NCBI GenBank assembly: GCA_964522305.1
Contig: CAZFVM010000003.1
Location: forward strand, 1-38,016
Direction: 5' to 3'
Origin: UBA1049 sp964522305
GTDB taxonomy: Bacteria > Bacillota > Clostridia > Oscillospirales > CAG-382
DNA length: 38,016 bases
How positions within the stretch are numbered: the first letter of the stretch is position 1; each line of letters starts with the position of its first letter. The notes under the pieces are model-generated. The model did not search any database and was not told the origin of the DNA. It saw only the letters and a list, made by a program, of their open reading frames with translations. Shown here piece by piece: positions 1 through 8,032 of this stretch. A program made the translations under genes and the position numbers.

Positions 1-40
1 TCTATTAAAATAGGGAAATAAATAATAAGGCAGGTAAATT

Positions 41-79
41 ACTCGTTAAGAATATACTTTTTTTAACGGGTATTTTTTT
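41..79 (+). terminator. Probable intrinsic terminator before uraA
   Basis: A 9-bp stem (ACTCGTTAA at 41-49 with TTAACGGGT at 63-71, one G-T pair) is followed by a run of seven T at 73-79. It probably ends a gene lying before the window. It could also be an attenuator for the permease, because it lies within 100 nt of that start. I recognise no purine riboswitch or PyrR site here. Confidence 0.5.
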
Positions 80-139
80 AAAAAATCCCCCTTTTTATTT
101 AACGAAATCCTTGCAAAAAACAAAAACAGGAGGACTCGT

Positions 140-1486
140 ATGTCAAGTGCATCAAAAGAACACCCGGTTCAATCTACTTTGAAGACTTTTGTACTCAGCT
201 TCCAGCACATGTTTGCCATGTTCGGTGCCACGGTTTTGGTTCCGATTTTGTGTAACATGAGCGTCAGTGTGGCATTACTTTCCGCCGGTGCGGGAACTAT
301 TGCCTTCTACTTTATCACCAACAAGAAAGTGCCTGTGTTTTTGGGAAGTTCTTTCGCCTTTTTGCCCCCTTTAATGTCGGTTATGGCAGGGACCACAATC
401 GGCACCGACCAATGGAATACTCAAATGGGTAAAGCCAGCATAGCCATCATCCTTGCAGGATTGGTTTATGTGGTTTTTTCTTTGATTATTAAAGCTGTCG
501 GGGTGGACAAAGTCAAAAAACTCTTCCCTCCCATAGTTGTAGGCCCGGTCATTATAGTTATAGGAATGGTGCTTGCCCCCAAGATGTTCTACAACAACAT
601 TATAGGTCCCTCCATCTGGAACAATGTGCCGCTCTGGAAAAACTGGACCGCAGCCGGGGTGACCGTTGCCTCGATTATCGGCATAAATGCCTATGCCAAG
701 TCCAAGAGTTTTTTGAAGATTATTCCCATACTGCTCGGTTTTGTCATCGGTTATGTATATTCGTTAGCTATCGGGTTAGTAGACTTCTCCGGTGCAGATT
801 GGTCAAGAATTGTTATCTTCCAAAATATGGGAGAGACCTTTGGGTTTTATAACAGCTTGTCCTTTGACTTGTCGGTGGTGCTCTCCATCGTCCCTGTGGC
901 GATTGTTACCTTTATGGAGCACTTAGGTGATATTAACGCCAACAGCACTATTTGTGGCAAAGACTTTATGGTAGACCCCGGTATACACAAAACCGTTATG
1001 GGTGACGGAGTTGCTACTGTTATTGCCGGCGCGTTGGGAGGACCTCCCAACACAACTTACGGCGAGAACACCGCTGTTTTGGCAATAACCAAGAACTACA
1101 ATCCCAAGAATGTGTTTTTAGCCGCGATTTTGGCTGTTATCTTCGGGTCCCTTTCTATCTTCGGCACCGCTATCTCTACCATCCCGGCGTCGGTGGTGGG
1201 AGGCGCTTCTATTGTACTCTTTGGTATGATATCTGCCTCGGGACTCCGCTCTTTAATAGAGGGGAAGGTAGACTTCTCCAAGAGCAAGAACTTGATAGTA
1301 GTCTCGGTAATCCTTTCTATCGGTCTTGGCCTGGGTGCCATGAGCTTGGCGGGAGATATTACCGGAGACGCCGTATATAAGATAATCTTTACCATCGGTG
1401 AAGAAAGTATCGAGCTTTCTCCCTTGGCAATCGCCACTTTTGTGGGAATTATACTAAACCTTATAATCCCGGATAAAGAGGATTAG
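140..1486 (+). CDS. uraA: Uracil/xanthine permease, NCS2 family
   Basis: This is a 448-residue polytopic membrane protein of the nucleobase:cation symporter-2 family, which takes up uracil or a related base with a proton. The sequence shows a dozen or so hydrophobic segments. It carries the family hallmark blocks EHLGDINANS and GGPPNTTYGENTAVLA in the second half, which match UraA-type uracil carriers well. Length is normal for the family. The ATG is preceded by AGGAGG seven bases upstream. A strong terminator follows at 1510, so the gene is probably monocistronic. Uracil is the likely substrate, but xanthine or uric acid transport cannot be excluded without the substrate-site comparison. Confidence 0.92.
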   Translation: MSSASKEHPVQSTLKTFVLSFQHMFAMFGATVLVPILCNMSVSVALLSAGAGTIAFYFITNKKVPVFLGSSFAFLPPLMSVMAGTTIGTDQWNTQMGKASIAIILAGLVYVVFSLIIKAVGVDKVKKLFPPIVVGPVIIVIGMVLAPKMFYNNIIGPSIWNNVPLWKNWTAAGVTVASIIGINAYAKSKSFLKIIPILLGFVIGYVYSLAIGLVDFSGADWSRIVIFQNMGETFGFYNSLSFDLSVVLSIVPVAIVTFMEHLGDINANSTICGKDFMVDPGIHKTVMGDGVATVIAGALGGPPNTTYGENTAVLAITKNYNPKNVFLAAILAVIFGSLSIFGTAISTIPASVVGGASIVLFGMISASGLRSLIEGKVDFSKSKNLIVVSVILSIGLGLGAMSLAGDITGDAVYKIIFTIGEESIELSPLAIATFVGIILNLIIPDKED

Positions 1487-1509
1487 GTTTCCTCCTTTTT
1501 GGAGTTCCG

Positions 1510-1541
1510 GCCGAGGATTTCGTATCCTCGGCTTCCTTTTT
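1510..1541 (+). terminator. Intrinsic terminator of uraA
   Basis: A perfect 9-bp GC-rich stem (GCCGAGGAT at 1510-1518 with ATCCTCGGC at 1524-1532) closes a 5-nt loop and is followed by TTCCTTTTTTT. It begins 24 bases after the permease stop codon. Confidence 0.9.
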
Positions 1542-1567
1542 TTATAAAAACTCTCAAAAAATAACCC

Positions 1568-1596
1568 TTGCAATAACAAAACAATAATGATATAAT
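1568..1596 (+). promoter_or_regulatory. Sigma-A-type promoter of rplS
   Basis: TTGCAA at 1568-1573, exactly 17 bp, then TATAAT at 1591-1596. It lies between the uraA terminator and rplS, so rplS and the following genes have their own promoter. The predicted transcript starts near 1603. Confidence 0.85.
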
Positions 1597-1612
1597 CAAT
1601 TGTTATTTTTAT

Positions 1613-1648
1613 AGGTGCGGTCCTCTGCGGCTCAGTAAGAACGCATCT
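1613..1648 (+). promoter_or_regulatory. Structured rplS leader, possible L19 autoregulatory element
   Basis: The 5' UTR contains a 7-bp stem, AGGTGCG (1613-1619) with CGCATCT (1642-1648), around a smaller CTG/CAG hairpin. It ends about 15 nt before the AGGAGG site of rplS. Compact L19 leaders that mediate autogenous control are known in Firmicutes, and position and size fit. I have not matched it to the covariance model, so the identity is an inference. Confidence 0.45.
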
Positions 1649-1675
1649 TAGTCCAAAAAAAGGAGGAAAAGCTTT

Positions 1676-2017
1676 ATGACTGTATTGGAAGCTTTTGTCG
1701 ATGAGCAGCTAAAAAAAGAACTTCCCTCGTTTAATGTAGGGGATACCGTAAAGGTTCACCAGCGCATTGTAGAGGGAGCAAGAACGAGAACTCAGATATT
1801 TGAAGGAACAGTTATCGCCCGCAAAGGCGGCGGAATCGCAGAAACCTTTATCGTAAGAAGGGTTTCTTTCGGAGTTGGTACAGAAAAGACCTTCCCGCTA
1901 CATTCCCCCAACGTTTTGAATGTCGAAGTTGTCAGACGCGGCAAGGTACGCAGAGCCAAGTTGTTTTATCTACGCGACAGAGTGGGTAGGGCAGCAAGGG
2001 TAAAAGAAAAGATATAA
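1676..2017 (+). CDS. rplS: 50S ribosomal protein L19
   Basis: This is a 113-residue ribosomal protein of normal L19 length. It lies at the 30S-50S interface of the ribosome. The recognisable core runs from VGDTVKVHQRIVEG through RTQIFEGTVIARKGGG to RVSFGVGTEKTFPLHSP, with the basic tail VVRRGKVRRAKLFYLRDRVG, so it is essentially a textbook L19. AGGAGG precedes the ATG at good spacing. In many bacteria rplS follows rimM-trmD. Here it stands alone behind a strong promoter and a terminator follows directly, while lepB, rbgA, rnhB and yraN remain next to it as in other Firmicutes. Confidence 0.98.
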   Translation: MTVLEAFVDEQLKKELPSFNVGDTVKVHQRIVEGARTRTQIFEGTVIARKGGGIAETFIVRRVSFGVGTEKTFPLHSPNVLNVEVVRRGKVRRAKLFYLRDRVGRAARVKEKI

Positions 2018-2033
2018 TTTTATTACATGCCGA

Positions 2034-2062
2034 AAAAGTGTCTGGGAACAGACACTTTTGTT
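2034..2062 (+). terminator. Intrinsic terminator after rplS
   Basis: A perfect 11-bp stem (AAAAGTGTCTG at 2034-2044 with CAGACACTTTT at 2049-2059) and GGAA tetraloop, with a short U-rich tail. It probably limits read-through from the strong rplS promoter into lepB. Confidence 0.85.
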
Positions 2063-2121
2063 CTAAATAAATGACATTACAGGTGACAAATGCCCTTTGT
2101 TTTTTAAAAAGAGGAAATCCA

Positions 2122-2829
2122 ATGGACCCGAACAATCCCCTCCCCGAGCAACCAAAAGACACCCCGGTTGATACAAAGCCGATGTCAGAGGAAGAGCCGG
2201 AAGAGACAAAACAAGATAATATAGACAAAACCCCCGAGGATATCCAATACGGCGATAACAAGCCGGTGGAAAAGGGGGAGAGTTATGTCGCCCTTATCTT
2301 TGAATATTTGGAGACTTTTAGTTATGCCTTGGTGTTGATGATACTGCTGTTTATGTATGTGTTTCGATATGTGTCGGTGGACGGCACTTCCATGCTCAAC
2401 ACCCTAAAGGATGAAGATAAACTTATTATTTCTAACCTGTCTTACACCCCCGAGACCGGGGATATAGTCGTAGTCGGGCAATCCTCCCGCTCAAAGCCTT
2501 TAATCAAAAGGATTATTGCCACCGGCGGGCAGGTGGTGGCTATAGATTACGACAACTGGGAGATATATGTGGACGGGGTTTTGCTCGAGGAAGAATATGT
2601 CGTCAAGCTTAACAGCCCCATGAGGTACGAACACCGATATCCCGACGAAGTGGAATATGCCGACGGAAAGTATATTTATCCTGTCAAAGAAGGGTATGTG
2701 TTCTTGCTGGGAGACAACCGAAACAACTCCCAGGACAGCAGATACTATGGGTTGTTCGCAGAGAGGGAGATTCTGGGCAGAGTTATCTTTCGGATGTTTC
2801 CCTTAGCAGAGATGGGTAAGGTAAAATAA
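2122..2829 (+). CDS. lepB: Signal peptidase I
   Basis: A membrane-bound serine protease that removes signal peptides from Sec-exported proteins. I start it at ATG 2122 because AGAGGAAAT lies just upstream. An in-frame ATG 51 bases earlier has no such site and overlaps the region after the terminator. The 235-residue product has an acidic, proline-rich cytoplasmic N-terminus (about residues 1-50) and one transmembrane helix (about 64-82). The catalytic Ser90 lies in VDGTSMLNTL and the general-base Lys129 in PLIKRIIATGG. The GDNRNNSQDSRYYG block near the C-terminus is the family signature. The acidic N-terminal extension is longer than in most LepB proteins but common in Clostridia. Confidence 0.95.
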   Translation: MDPNNPLPEQPKDTPVDTKPMSEEEPEETKQDNIDKTPEDIQYGDNKPVEKGESYVALIFEYLETFSYALVLMILLFMYVFRYVSVDGTSMLNTLKDEDKLIISNLSYTPETGDIVVVGQSSRSKPLIKRIIATGGQVVAIDYDNWEIYVDGVLLEEEYVVKLNSPMRYEHRYPDEVEYADGKYIYPVKEGYVFLLGDNRNNSQDSRYYGLFAEREILGRVIFRMFPLAEMGKVK

Positions 2830-2927
2830 CCCAAAACGCCTTTTTGTGCAAAAAAATGATTATCTTATCGGTAAAGGTAAAAAAAGAATGACAGCGGTCC
2901 GGTCGTGTTGATGTAGAAAGGTATAAT

Positions 2928-3776
2928 ATGCAAAACAATCCGAATATTAATTGGTTCCCGGGGCATATGGCAAAGGCCAAGCGAGAGATAGCGAAAAGCC
3001 TCTCCCTTGTTGATGTTGTCATAGAACTGCTGGATGCCCGAATCCCCGATTCGAGTAAGAACCCGGATTTTGTTGAGTTGTTTTCGACCAAGCCTATTAT
3101 TACACTTCTAACCAAAACCTCCTTGGCAGATGACAAAAAGACTGCCCAATGGGTAGAGACCCTGTCGACAAAGGACAACATTGTTATTCCTGTCGATTCA
3201 AAGAGCAAGATGAACTTTCAAAAAATACAACCGGCGGTAAACCTGCTGCTGGAGGACAAGCTCGAAGCCAACCGAATCAAGGGGATAAAGAAAATCCCCC
3301 GAGCCATGGTGGTGGGGATTACAAATGTGGGGAAATCCACCTTTATAAATTCCTTCACCGGTACAAAAAAAGCAAAGGTCGAGGACCGACCCGGAGTGAC
3401 TCGGAGAAACCAATGGATTCCCGCCGGGGACAGGATAGAGTTCCTCGATACCCCGGGGTTGTTGTGGCCCAAGATTTCTGACCCTTATGCCGGGGTAAAG
3501 TTGGCTTTGACCGGTGCCATAAGAGATGAGATTCTCGATACCCTTGGGTTGTCCATAAAATTGTTGGAGCTGTTAAAGAAGGATTATCCCGACCTTGTCA
3601 ACAACAGATACAAGGTTATGCCTACAGAAGATATGACTGCCCTCGAGCTATTTGAAGCCATTGCAAGAAAGAGGGGCTTTTTGATTCGAGGCGGTGAAAT
3701 AGACGAAGACAGGTGCTCTTCTATCCTGTTGGATGAGTTTCGAGAAGGGTTAATCGGGAAGATTACCTTGGATTGA
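2928..3776 (+). CDS. rbgA: Ribosome biogenesis GTPase RbgA (YlqF), with degenerate G4 motif
   Basis: A circularly permuted GTPase that acts late in 50S subunit assembly. The 282-residue protein begins with the conserved WFPGHM block (His13 corresponds to the catalytic histidine of the family). G1 follows at about 130-137 (GITNVGKS) and G3 at 174-177 (DTPG), with the helical C-terminal domain after about residue 190. The permuted G4 motif, normally NKxD, reads T-K-T-S at residues 62-65, so both guanine-specifying residues are changed. ATG is preceded by AAAGG. It sits between lepB and rnhB, as rbgA-rnhB neighbours do in Bacillus. The family call is firm; the nucleotide specificity is uncertain. 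Confidence 0.93.
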   Translation: MQNNPNINWFPGHMAKAKREIAKSLSLVDVVIELLDARIPDSSKNPDFVELFSTKPIITLLTKTSLADDKKTAQWVETLSTKDNIVIPVDSKSKMNFQKIQPAVNLLLEDKLEANRIKGIKKIPRAMVVGITNVGKSTFINSFTGTKKAKVEDRPGVTRRNQWIPAGDRIEFLDTPGLLWPKISDPYAGVKLALTGAIRDEILDTLGLSIKLLELLKKDYPDLVNNRYKVMPTEDMTALELFEAIARKRGFLIRGGEIDEDRCSSILLDEFREGLIGKITLD

Positions 3777-3846
3777 ATTTTTTGTTAAATTGAGCTATAA
3801 TGTATTATGACCTTAACCTATTTATTTTGGGAAAGGAGATAGACAT

Positions 3847-4482
3847 ATGCTCGGATGGAATCTGCAAAACACATATTACTCCGATTCGGTCAAAATCATC
3901 TGCGGTTGTGACGAAGCGGGAAGGGGACCCTTGGCGGGCCCGGTCTTTGCCGCTGCGGTTATTTTGCCCCAAGGTCTCCTTATAGAGAGGCTGGACGACT
4001 CGAAGCGCATAAACGAAAAAGTCAGGGAAGAGCTGGCTTTGGAGATTCGAAGCCTCGCCGTGGACTATGCCATAGCCCATGCCGAAGTGTATGAGATCGA
4101 AGCCATCAATATCCTAAACGCCTCGATGCTTGCCATGAGGAGAGCTATCGCCCAACTGGATGTAAAGCCGGATTTGGCTCTTATCGACGGGAACATAGCT
4201 CGGGACTTTTTGTTGCCTGCTACCCCGGTGCCAAAGGGGGACGGTAAGATACCCTCTATCGCGGCAGCTTCGGTCCTTGCAAAAGTAGAGCGAGACCGAT
4301 TCTGCAGGGAAATGGACGATTTTTATCCCGGCTATAATTTTGCACAAAACAAGGGGTATGCCACCAGGGAGCACAAAGAAGCCCTGTTAAAGTATGGACC
4401 CACCCCGGTTCATCGCAGAAGTTTTTTGAAAAACACCCTGGGAGAGAATTTTGAACAACACGACATTTGGCAGAATTGGTGA
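3847..4482 (+). CDS. rnhB: Ribonuclease HII
   Basis: A 211-residue type 2 RNase H that cleaves the RNA strand of RNA-DNA hybrids and excises misincorporated ribonucleotides. The N-terminal GCDEAGRGPLAGPV block holds the paired acidic residues Asp22-Glu23. Asp114 in ALIDGN is the third metal ligand. SIAAASVLAKVERDR and YGPTPVHRRSF are typical family blocks. AAAGGAGAT lies just upstream of the ATG. The end of the gene overlaps yraN by 32 bases, so the two are probably translationally coupled. Confidence 0.96.
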   Translation: MLGWNLQNTYYSDSVKIICGCDEAGRGPLAGPVFAAAVILPQGLLIERLDDSKRINEKVREELALEIRSLAVDYAIAHAEVYEIEAINILNASMLAMRRAIAQLDVKPDLALIDGNIARDFLLPATPVPKGDGKIPSIAAASVLAKVERDRFCREMDDFYPGYNFAQNKGYATREHKEALLKYGPTPVHRRSFLKNTLGENFEQHDIWQNW

Positions 4483-4861
4483 AGAGGCAGCAGCAAAATA
4501 TCTGCAAAAAAAAGGATATAGGATTCTTGCAGAAAACTACAGCGCCGGGGGCGGTGAGCTGGATATAGTGGCTTATCACAAAAAAACCTTGGTGTTTGTA
4601 GAGGTAAAGACCCGCTCCGGCAATCTCTTTGGCTCCCCTGCTCAGGCGGTGGACGAGAAAAAGATTGCTTTGCTACACTCCGCGGGCAACGCCTTTATAA
4701 AGGAGCAATGCCCCTCGGGCAGGGTTCCTGTTTTTTATCCTTTTAATATTACCGTTAGCCGAAAATACAAGAGAGTCAGATATGATATAGTGGAAGTGTT
4801 CTTAAAGAGAAGGGCGCAAACCCCGGACAAGATTAATCATATCCAAAACATATTGACATAG
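4451..4861 (+). CDS. yraN: YraN family endonuclease-like protein (UPF0102)
   Basis: A 136-residue member of the UPF0102/YraN family, with the restriction-endonuclease-like fold. The recognisable features are FGRIGEEAAAKYLQKKGY, then GGELDIVAYHKKTLVFVEVKTR, whose Asp and E-x-K residues form the predicted nuclease site. It is often next to rnhB, as here, but its cellular role is not settled. The start is TTG at 4451 with GGAGAG just upstream inside the rnhB reading frame. No ATG in frame fits. The C-terminus is basic. Confidence 0.88.
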   Translation: MNNTTFGRIGEEAAAKYLQKKGYRILAENYSAGGGELDIVAYHKKTLVFVEVKTRSGNLFGSPAQAVDEKKIALLHSAGNAFIKEQCPSGRVPVFYPFNITVSRKYKRVRYDIVEVFLKRRAQTPDKINHIQNILT

Positions 4862-5003
4862 ACCGCTATATAAATTACGGTGCAGTGAGACAGGATTTTA
4901 GTTGCTGTTTAAGAAGACACCCTCGGGGCAGAAATCCCCTTCTCTCCGATAAATAACAAAGACTGGCAAAACTATATTTTTAATATTTTGATTGGGTTTT
5001 GAT
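4862..5003 (+). other. Leader region of thrC, no recognised element
   Basis: These 142 non-coding bases hold three short hairpins: ACCG/CGGT from 4862, ACAG/CTGT near 4891-4910, and GGGG/CCCC around 4925-4939. The final stretch before thrC is T-rich. I do not recognise a T-box, a riboswitch, or a leader peptide with runs of threonine codons. Confidence 0.3.
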
Positions 5004-6500
5004 ATGAAATATTACTCTACAAGAAGCAAAAAAGACAACAACGGAGTCAAAAGCGCCCAGGTGATAAAACAAGGGATTGCCAAGGACGGCGGACTCTTTA
5101 TGCCGGAGCGCATACCTACTTTGTCCCAAGCGGATATCTCTGCCTTGACGGGGATGAATTATATAGACAGAGCGGCTTTTGTTTTGGGACTGTTCTTGAC
5201 CGACTTTGGAAAAGAAGAGCTGCAAAAAGTGACAAGGGCTGCTTATTCCCAAGATAGTTTCCCCGCGGGCGCGACAAAGATTGTCCGCTCCAACAACAAT
5301 CATCTGTTGGAGTTGTGGCACGGTCCCACCTCTGCTTTTAAGGATATGGCGCTGCAAATATTGCCCCACTTACTCTCCCTGTCCCTGGATAAGACCGGGG
5401 AGGACAAGGACGCCTTAATATTGGTGGCGACCTCGGGGGATACCGGCAAGGCTGCCCTCGAAGGATTTGCCCAAGTAGACAGAACTTATATCCAGGTTTT
5501 CTTCCCTCGGTGGGGGGTGAGCAACATCCAAAAACTGCAAATGGTTTCTCAAAAGGGGGACAATGTGGATGTATGCGGTATAACCGGGAACTTTGACGAC
5601 GCTCAAAACGGAGTCAAAAAAATCTTTGGCGACCGAGAGGTATCCGACACCTTAAACAAAATGGGGATGTTTCTCTCCAGCGCCAACTCTATAAATTGGG
5701 GCAGATTGGTGCCCCAGGTGGTATATTATATCTCGGCTTATTGTGACTTGATAGAATCAAAAGAGCTAAAGCCGGGACAGGAGTTTAATATAACCGTGCC
5801 CACCGGCAACTTCGGCAATATCTTTGCCGCATATCTCGCCAAGCAAATGGGAATTCCGATAAAAAAGCTAATCTGCGCATCCAACAAAAACGATATTCTG
5901 ACCGACTTTTTGACCACCGGGGTTTATGATAAGCGGAGAGAATTTTTTACCACGGTTTCTCCCTCTATGGATATCTTAATCTCAAGCAACTTAGAGCGGT
6001 TGATATATCTCTTTGCCGGTCCGGAGCTATGCAAAGATTATATGGAAGACTTAAGCAAGGAAGGGGTCTTCCGGGTGGACAGCCATATAATGGAGGAGAT
6101 TAGAGAGCACTTTGTGGGGCTGTCCTGCGATGAAGAAAACACCGCCGACACCATCGATCGCTATTACACCCGCCACGGCTACCTTATGGACACCCATACC
6201 GCCGTCGCAACCTATTGTGCCGATGAGTACAAAAAAGGCGAGGACGACTCTCTGATGTTGATAGCCTCCACCGCTTCCCCCTATAAGTTTGCGTCTTCGG
6301 TGCTAAGCTCCTTGGGGCAAACAAGCACCCCCGACGAGTTCTCGGACTTGGAGAAGTTAAACTCTATAACCGAAGTCGATATCCCCGACGGGCTCGCCCG
6401 CCTGAGGGCGCAAGAGGTTATATATAACGATACCATACAGCCCGAGGATATGAGAAAGCGGGTCTTGGACTTTGCTAAGAGTAAGAGAGAAAAACCGTGA
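5004..6500 (+). CDS. thrC: Threonine synthase
   Basis: A PLP enzyme that converts O-phosphohomoserine to threonine. The 498-residue product starts MKYYSTRSKK, typical of the long (E. coli/yeast-like) class. The PLP lysine is Lys113 in GPTSAFKDMALQ. The phosphate-binding loop is VPTGNFGNIFAAYLA, and ATSGDTGKAALEG is present. I chose ATG 5004. A TTG 12 bases earlier is the alternative. Neither has a clear Shine-Dalgarno, which is unusual against the strong sites of its neighbours and may point to control at translation. No other threonine pathway gene is in the window. Confidence 0.94.
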   Translation: MKYYSTRSKKDNNGVKSAQVIKQGIAKDGGLFMPERIPTLSQADISALTGMNYIDRAAFVLGLFLTDFGKEELQKVTRAAYSQDSFPAGATKIVRSNNNHLLELWHGPTSAFKDMALQILPHLLSLSLDKTGEDKDALILVATSGDTGKAALEGFAQVDRTYIQVFFPRWGVSNIQKLQMVSQKGDNVDVCGITGNFDDAQNGVKKIFGDREVSDTLNKMGMFLSSANSINWGRLVPQVVYYISAYCDLIESKELKPGQEFNITVPTGNFGNIFAAYLAKQMGIPIKKLICASNKNDILTDFLTTGVYDKRREFFTTVSPSMDILISSNLERLIYLFAGPELCKDYMEDLSKEGVFRVDSHIMEEIREHFVGLSCDEENTADTIDRYYTRHGYLMDTHTAVATYCADEYKKGEDDSLMLIASTASPYKFASSVLSSLGQTSTPDEFSDLEKLNSITEVDIPDGLARLRAQEVIYNDTIQPEDMRKRVLDFAKSKREKP

Positions 6501-6531
6501 GTCTTTTCTCTATGATAAATAGTTATGGAGG

Positions 6532-7245
6532 TTGTTTGCTATTTCTGTTTTTGTTATAGGTGATTTGCACCTTTCTTTTTCCTCAAACAAGCCCATGGAC
6601 GTCTTTGGCGGAAAATGGGCGGATTATACCCAAAAACTTGAAGAAAACTGGCGCGGGAGCGTCACGGATACCGACACCGTGATAATCCCCGGGGATTTTT
6701 CTTGGGGGATGAACCTAAACGAAGCGAAAGAGGACTTTCTCTTCTTGGAGTCCTTGCCGGGCAAAAAGATTATCTCTAAGGGTAACCACGATTATTGGTG
6801 GGAAACCATGAAAAAGCTGACCGAATTCTTAGACGATAACGGCCTTACGACCATCTCTTTTTTGCACAACAACGCTTATTTGTGCGAGGATATTATAGTC
6901 TGCGGTACTCGGGGGTGGCTGCTTGATTCCGAAACCCCGGAGGACGAAAAGATTGTCAATCGAGAAGCCCAGAGGCTAAAGACCTCTTTTGAAGCAGGGC
7001 TAAAGTTGCAAAAAGATTCTCCGGAGTCCGAGATTGTTTGTTTTTTGCACTATCCTCCCGCCTACGGGTACGATAGGAACCTCCCTATCTGTGACCTGCT
7101 GGGTGACTATAAGATAAAAAGATGTTTTTATGGTCATCTTCACACCATAACCAAGGACAGACTGCTCCCAAGGATAGGACAGACCGACTTGTTTCTTGTT
7201 TCCTCCGATTATATTAACTTCACCCCTTACCTCATTAACGGATAA
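6532..7245 (+). CDS. Calcineurin-like metallophosphoesterase
   Basis: A dinuclear metal phosphoesterase of about 235 residues with all core motifs in order: GDLH near the start, GDFSWG, GNHDYWW, a histidine in FLHYPPAYGYD, and GHLHT near the end. The substrate is unknown; family members act on nucleotides or phosphoproteins. The start is doubtful. The only conventional in-frame codon, TTG at 6532, directly abuts the GGAGG at 6527-6531. The codon at the right distance (9 bases) is ATT at 6541. In-frame extension upstream meets TAG at 6520. It follows thrC by 31 bases and a terminator follows it, so it ends this plus-strand block. Confidence 0.87.
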   Translation: MFAISVFVIGDLHLSFSSNKPMDVFGGKWADYTQKLEENWRGSVTDTDTVIIPGDFSWGMNLNEAKEDFLFLESLPGKKIISKGNHDYWWETMKKLTEFLDDNGLTTISFLHNNAYLCEDIIVCGTRGWLLDSETPEDEKIVNREAQRLKTSFEAGLKLQKDSPESEIVCFLHYPPAYGYDRNLPICDLLGDYKIKRCFYGHLHTITKDRLLPRIGQTDLFLVSSDYINFTPYLING

Positions 7246-7271
7246 AAAAGCCTGAAAAACAGAGCATAATA

Positions 7272-7322
7272 AAAAACACGCAGTAAACCGACTGAATAAG
7301 TCTGTTTTTGGCGTGTTTTTTT
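7272..7322 (+). terminator. Intrinsic terminator closing the plus-strand block
   Basis: A stem AAAAACACGC (7272-7281) with GCGTGTTTTT (7311-7320) is extended inside by AAAC/GTTT and ACT/AGT pairs around a short loop. It runs into a T tract. The A-rich 5' side means it may also work for the convergent minus-strand flavin reductase gene. Confidence 0.85.
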
Positions 7323-7425
7323 GCTTTCATAAAATTAAAATCCGAGAAATCTGCTGCTGCACGTTTTTGCATGCTGTCTTATTAGATTGGTTTGTGTTAC
7401 AACCTCTTTGTTTGTCCCGGGGTTG

Positions 7426-8010
7426 TCAGTTTGTGCGCTTTGGCTTTGGCTTTTTCTTTTTGACGGAATAACCGAAAGTGCCTATCCTCTTACCCAACAG
7501 ATAATAGGTCCCGTGGGCGTAAGCGAAGAGCCCCACCTTGTCCAACCTGAGCCTGCCGGTGTCATCTATCAGGTCCTCCCGAACCGCCACCGAAACTATG
7601 TCGGCGAGAAACATATCGTGGGAGCCCAAAGTCAGGATATCTGTTACTTTGCATTCCAATGTTATGGGACATTCCTTTATCCCGGGGCAGGATAGGTTTT
7701 CTGTTTTTTCCGGGGTTAGGTTCATCTCTTTGAATTTGTTTAGGTCTCTCCCGCTCTTTACCCCACAATAATCCACGGCGCGAACCAGGTCAGAACTCGG
7801 CATGTTGATACAAAACTCCCCGGTCTTCTTGATTATTTCGTGGCTAAATCTGGAGGGTCTGAGGGAAATATAGGTCTTTGGGGGCTTGGAATTGATTATG
7901 CCTGTCCAGGCTACGGTGCATAGGTTGCTATCCTCTTGGTCGCCACAACTCACCAATACTGCCGGGACTGGGGATAACAACGCTCCCCCCTTCCAATTTA
8001 TCTTTGACAT
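7426..8010 (-). CDS. Flavin reductase-like protein, FMN-binding split barrel
   Basis: A 194-residue protein of the flavin reductase-like/flavoredoxin family, which binds FMN in a split-barrel fold. Family-typical stretches are PVPAVLVSCGD, TVAWTGIINSKPPKTYISLR, GEFCINMPS, DYCGVKSGRD and GSHDMFLADIVSV. The lysine-rich C-terminal tail is low complexity. The natural electron partner and substrate are not predictable. The ATG is preceded by GAAAGGAAGG. It lies 22 bases after the NFACT gene and is probably the last gene of the transketolase-nif3-NFACT run. Confidence 0.85.
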   Translation of the reverse strand: MSKINWKGGALLSPVPAVLVSCGDQEDSNLCTVAWTGIINSKPPKTYISLRPSRFSHEIIKKTGEFCINMPSSDLVRAVDYCGVKSGRDLNKFKEMNLTPEKTENLSCPGIKECPITLECKVTDILTLGSHDMFLADIVSVAVREDLIDDTGRLRLDKVGLFAYAHGTYYLLGKRIGTFGYSVKKKKPKPKRTN

Positions 8011-8032
8011 TTTTTCCTTCCTTTCTCAAGTG

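Noticed and set aside
7400..7426. ACAACC/GGTTGT repeat after the flavin reductase gene as terminator
   Set aside because: Only six base pairs with no T tract on either strand; the larger hairpin at 7272-7322 is the better candidate.
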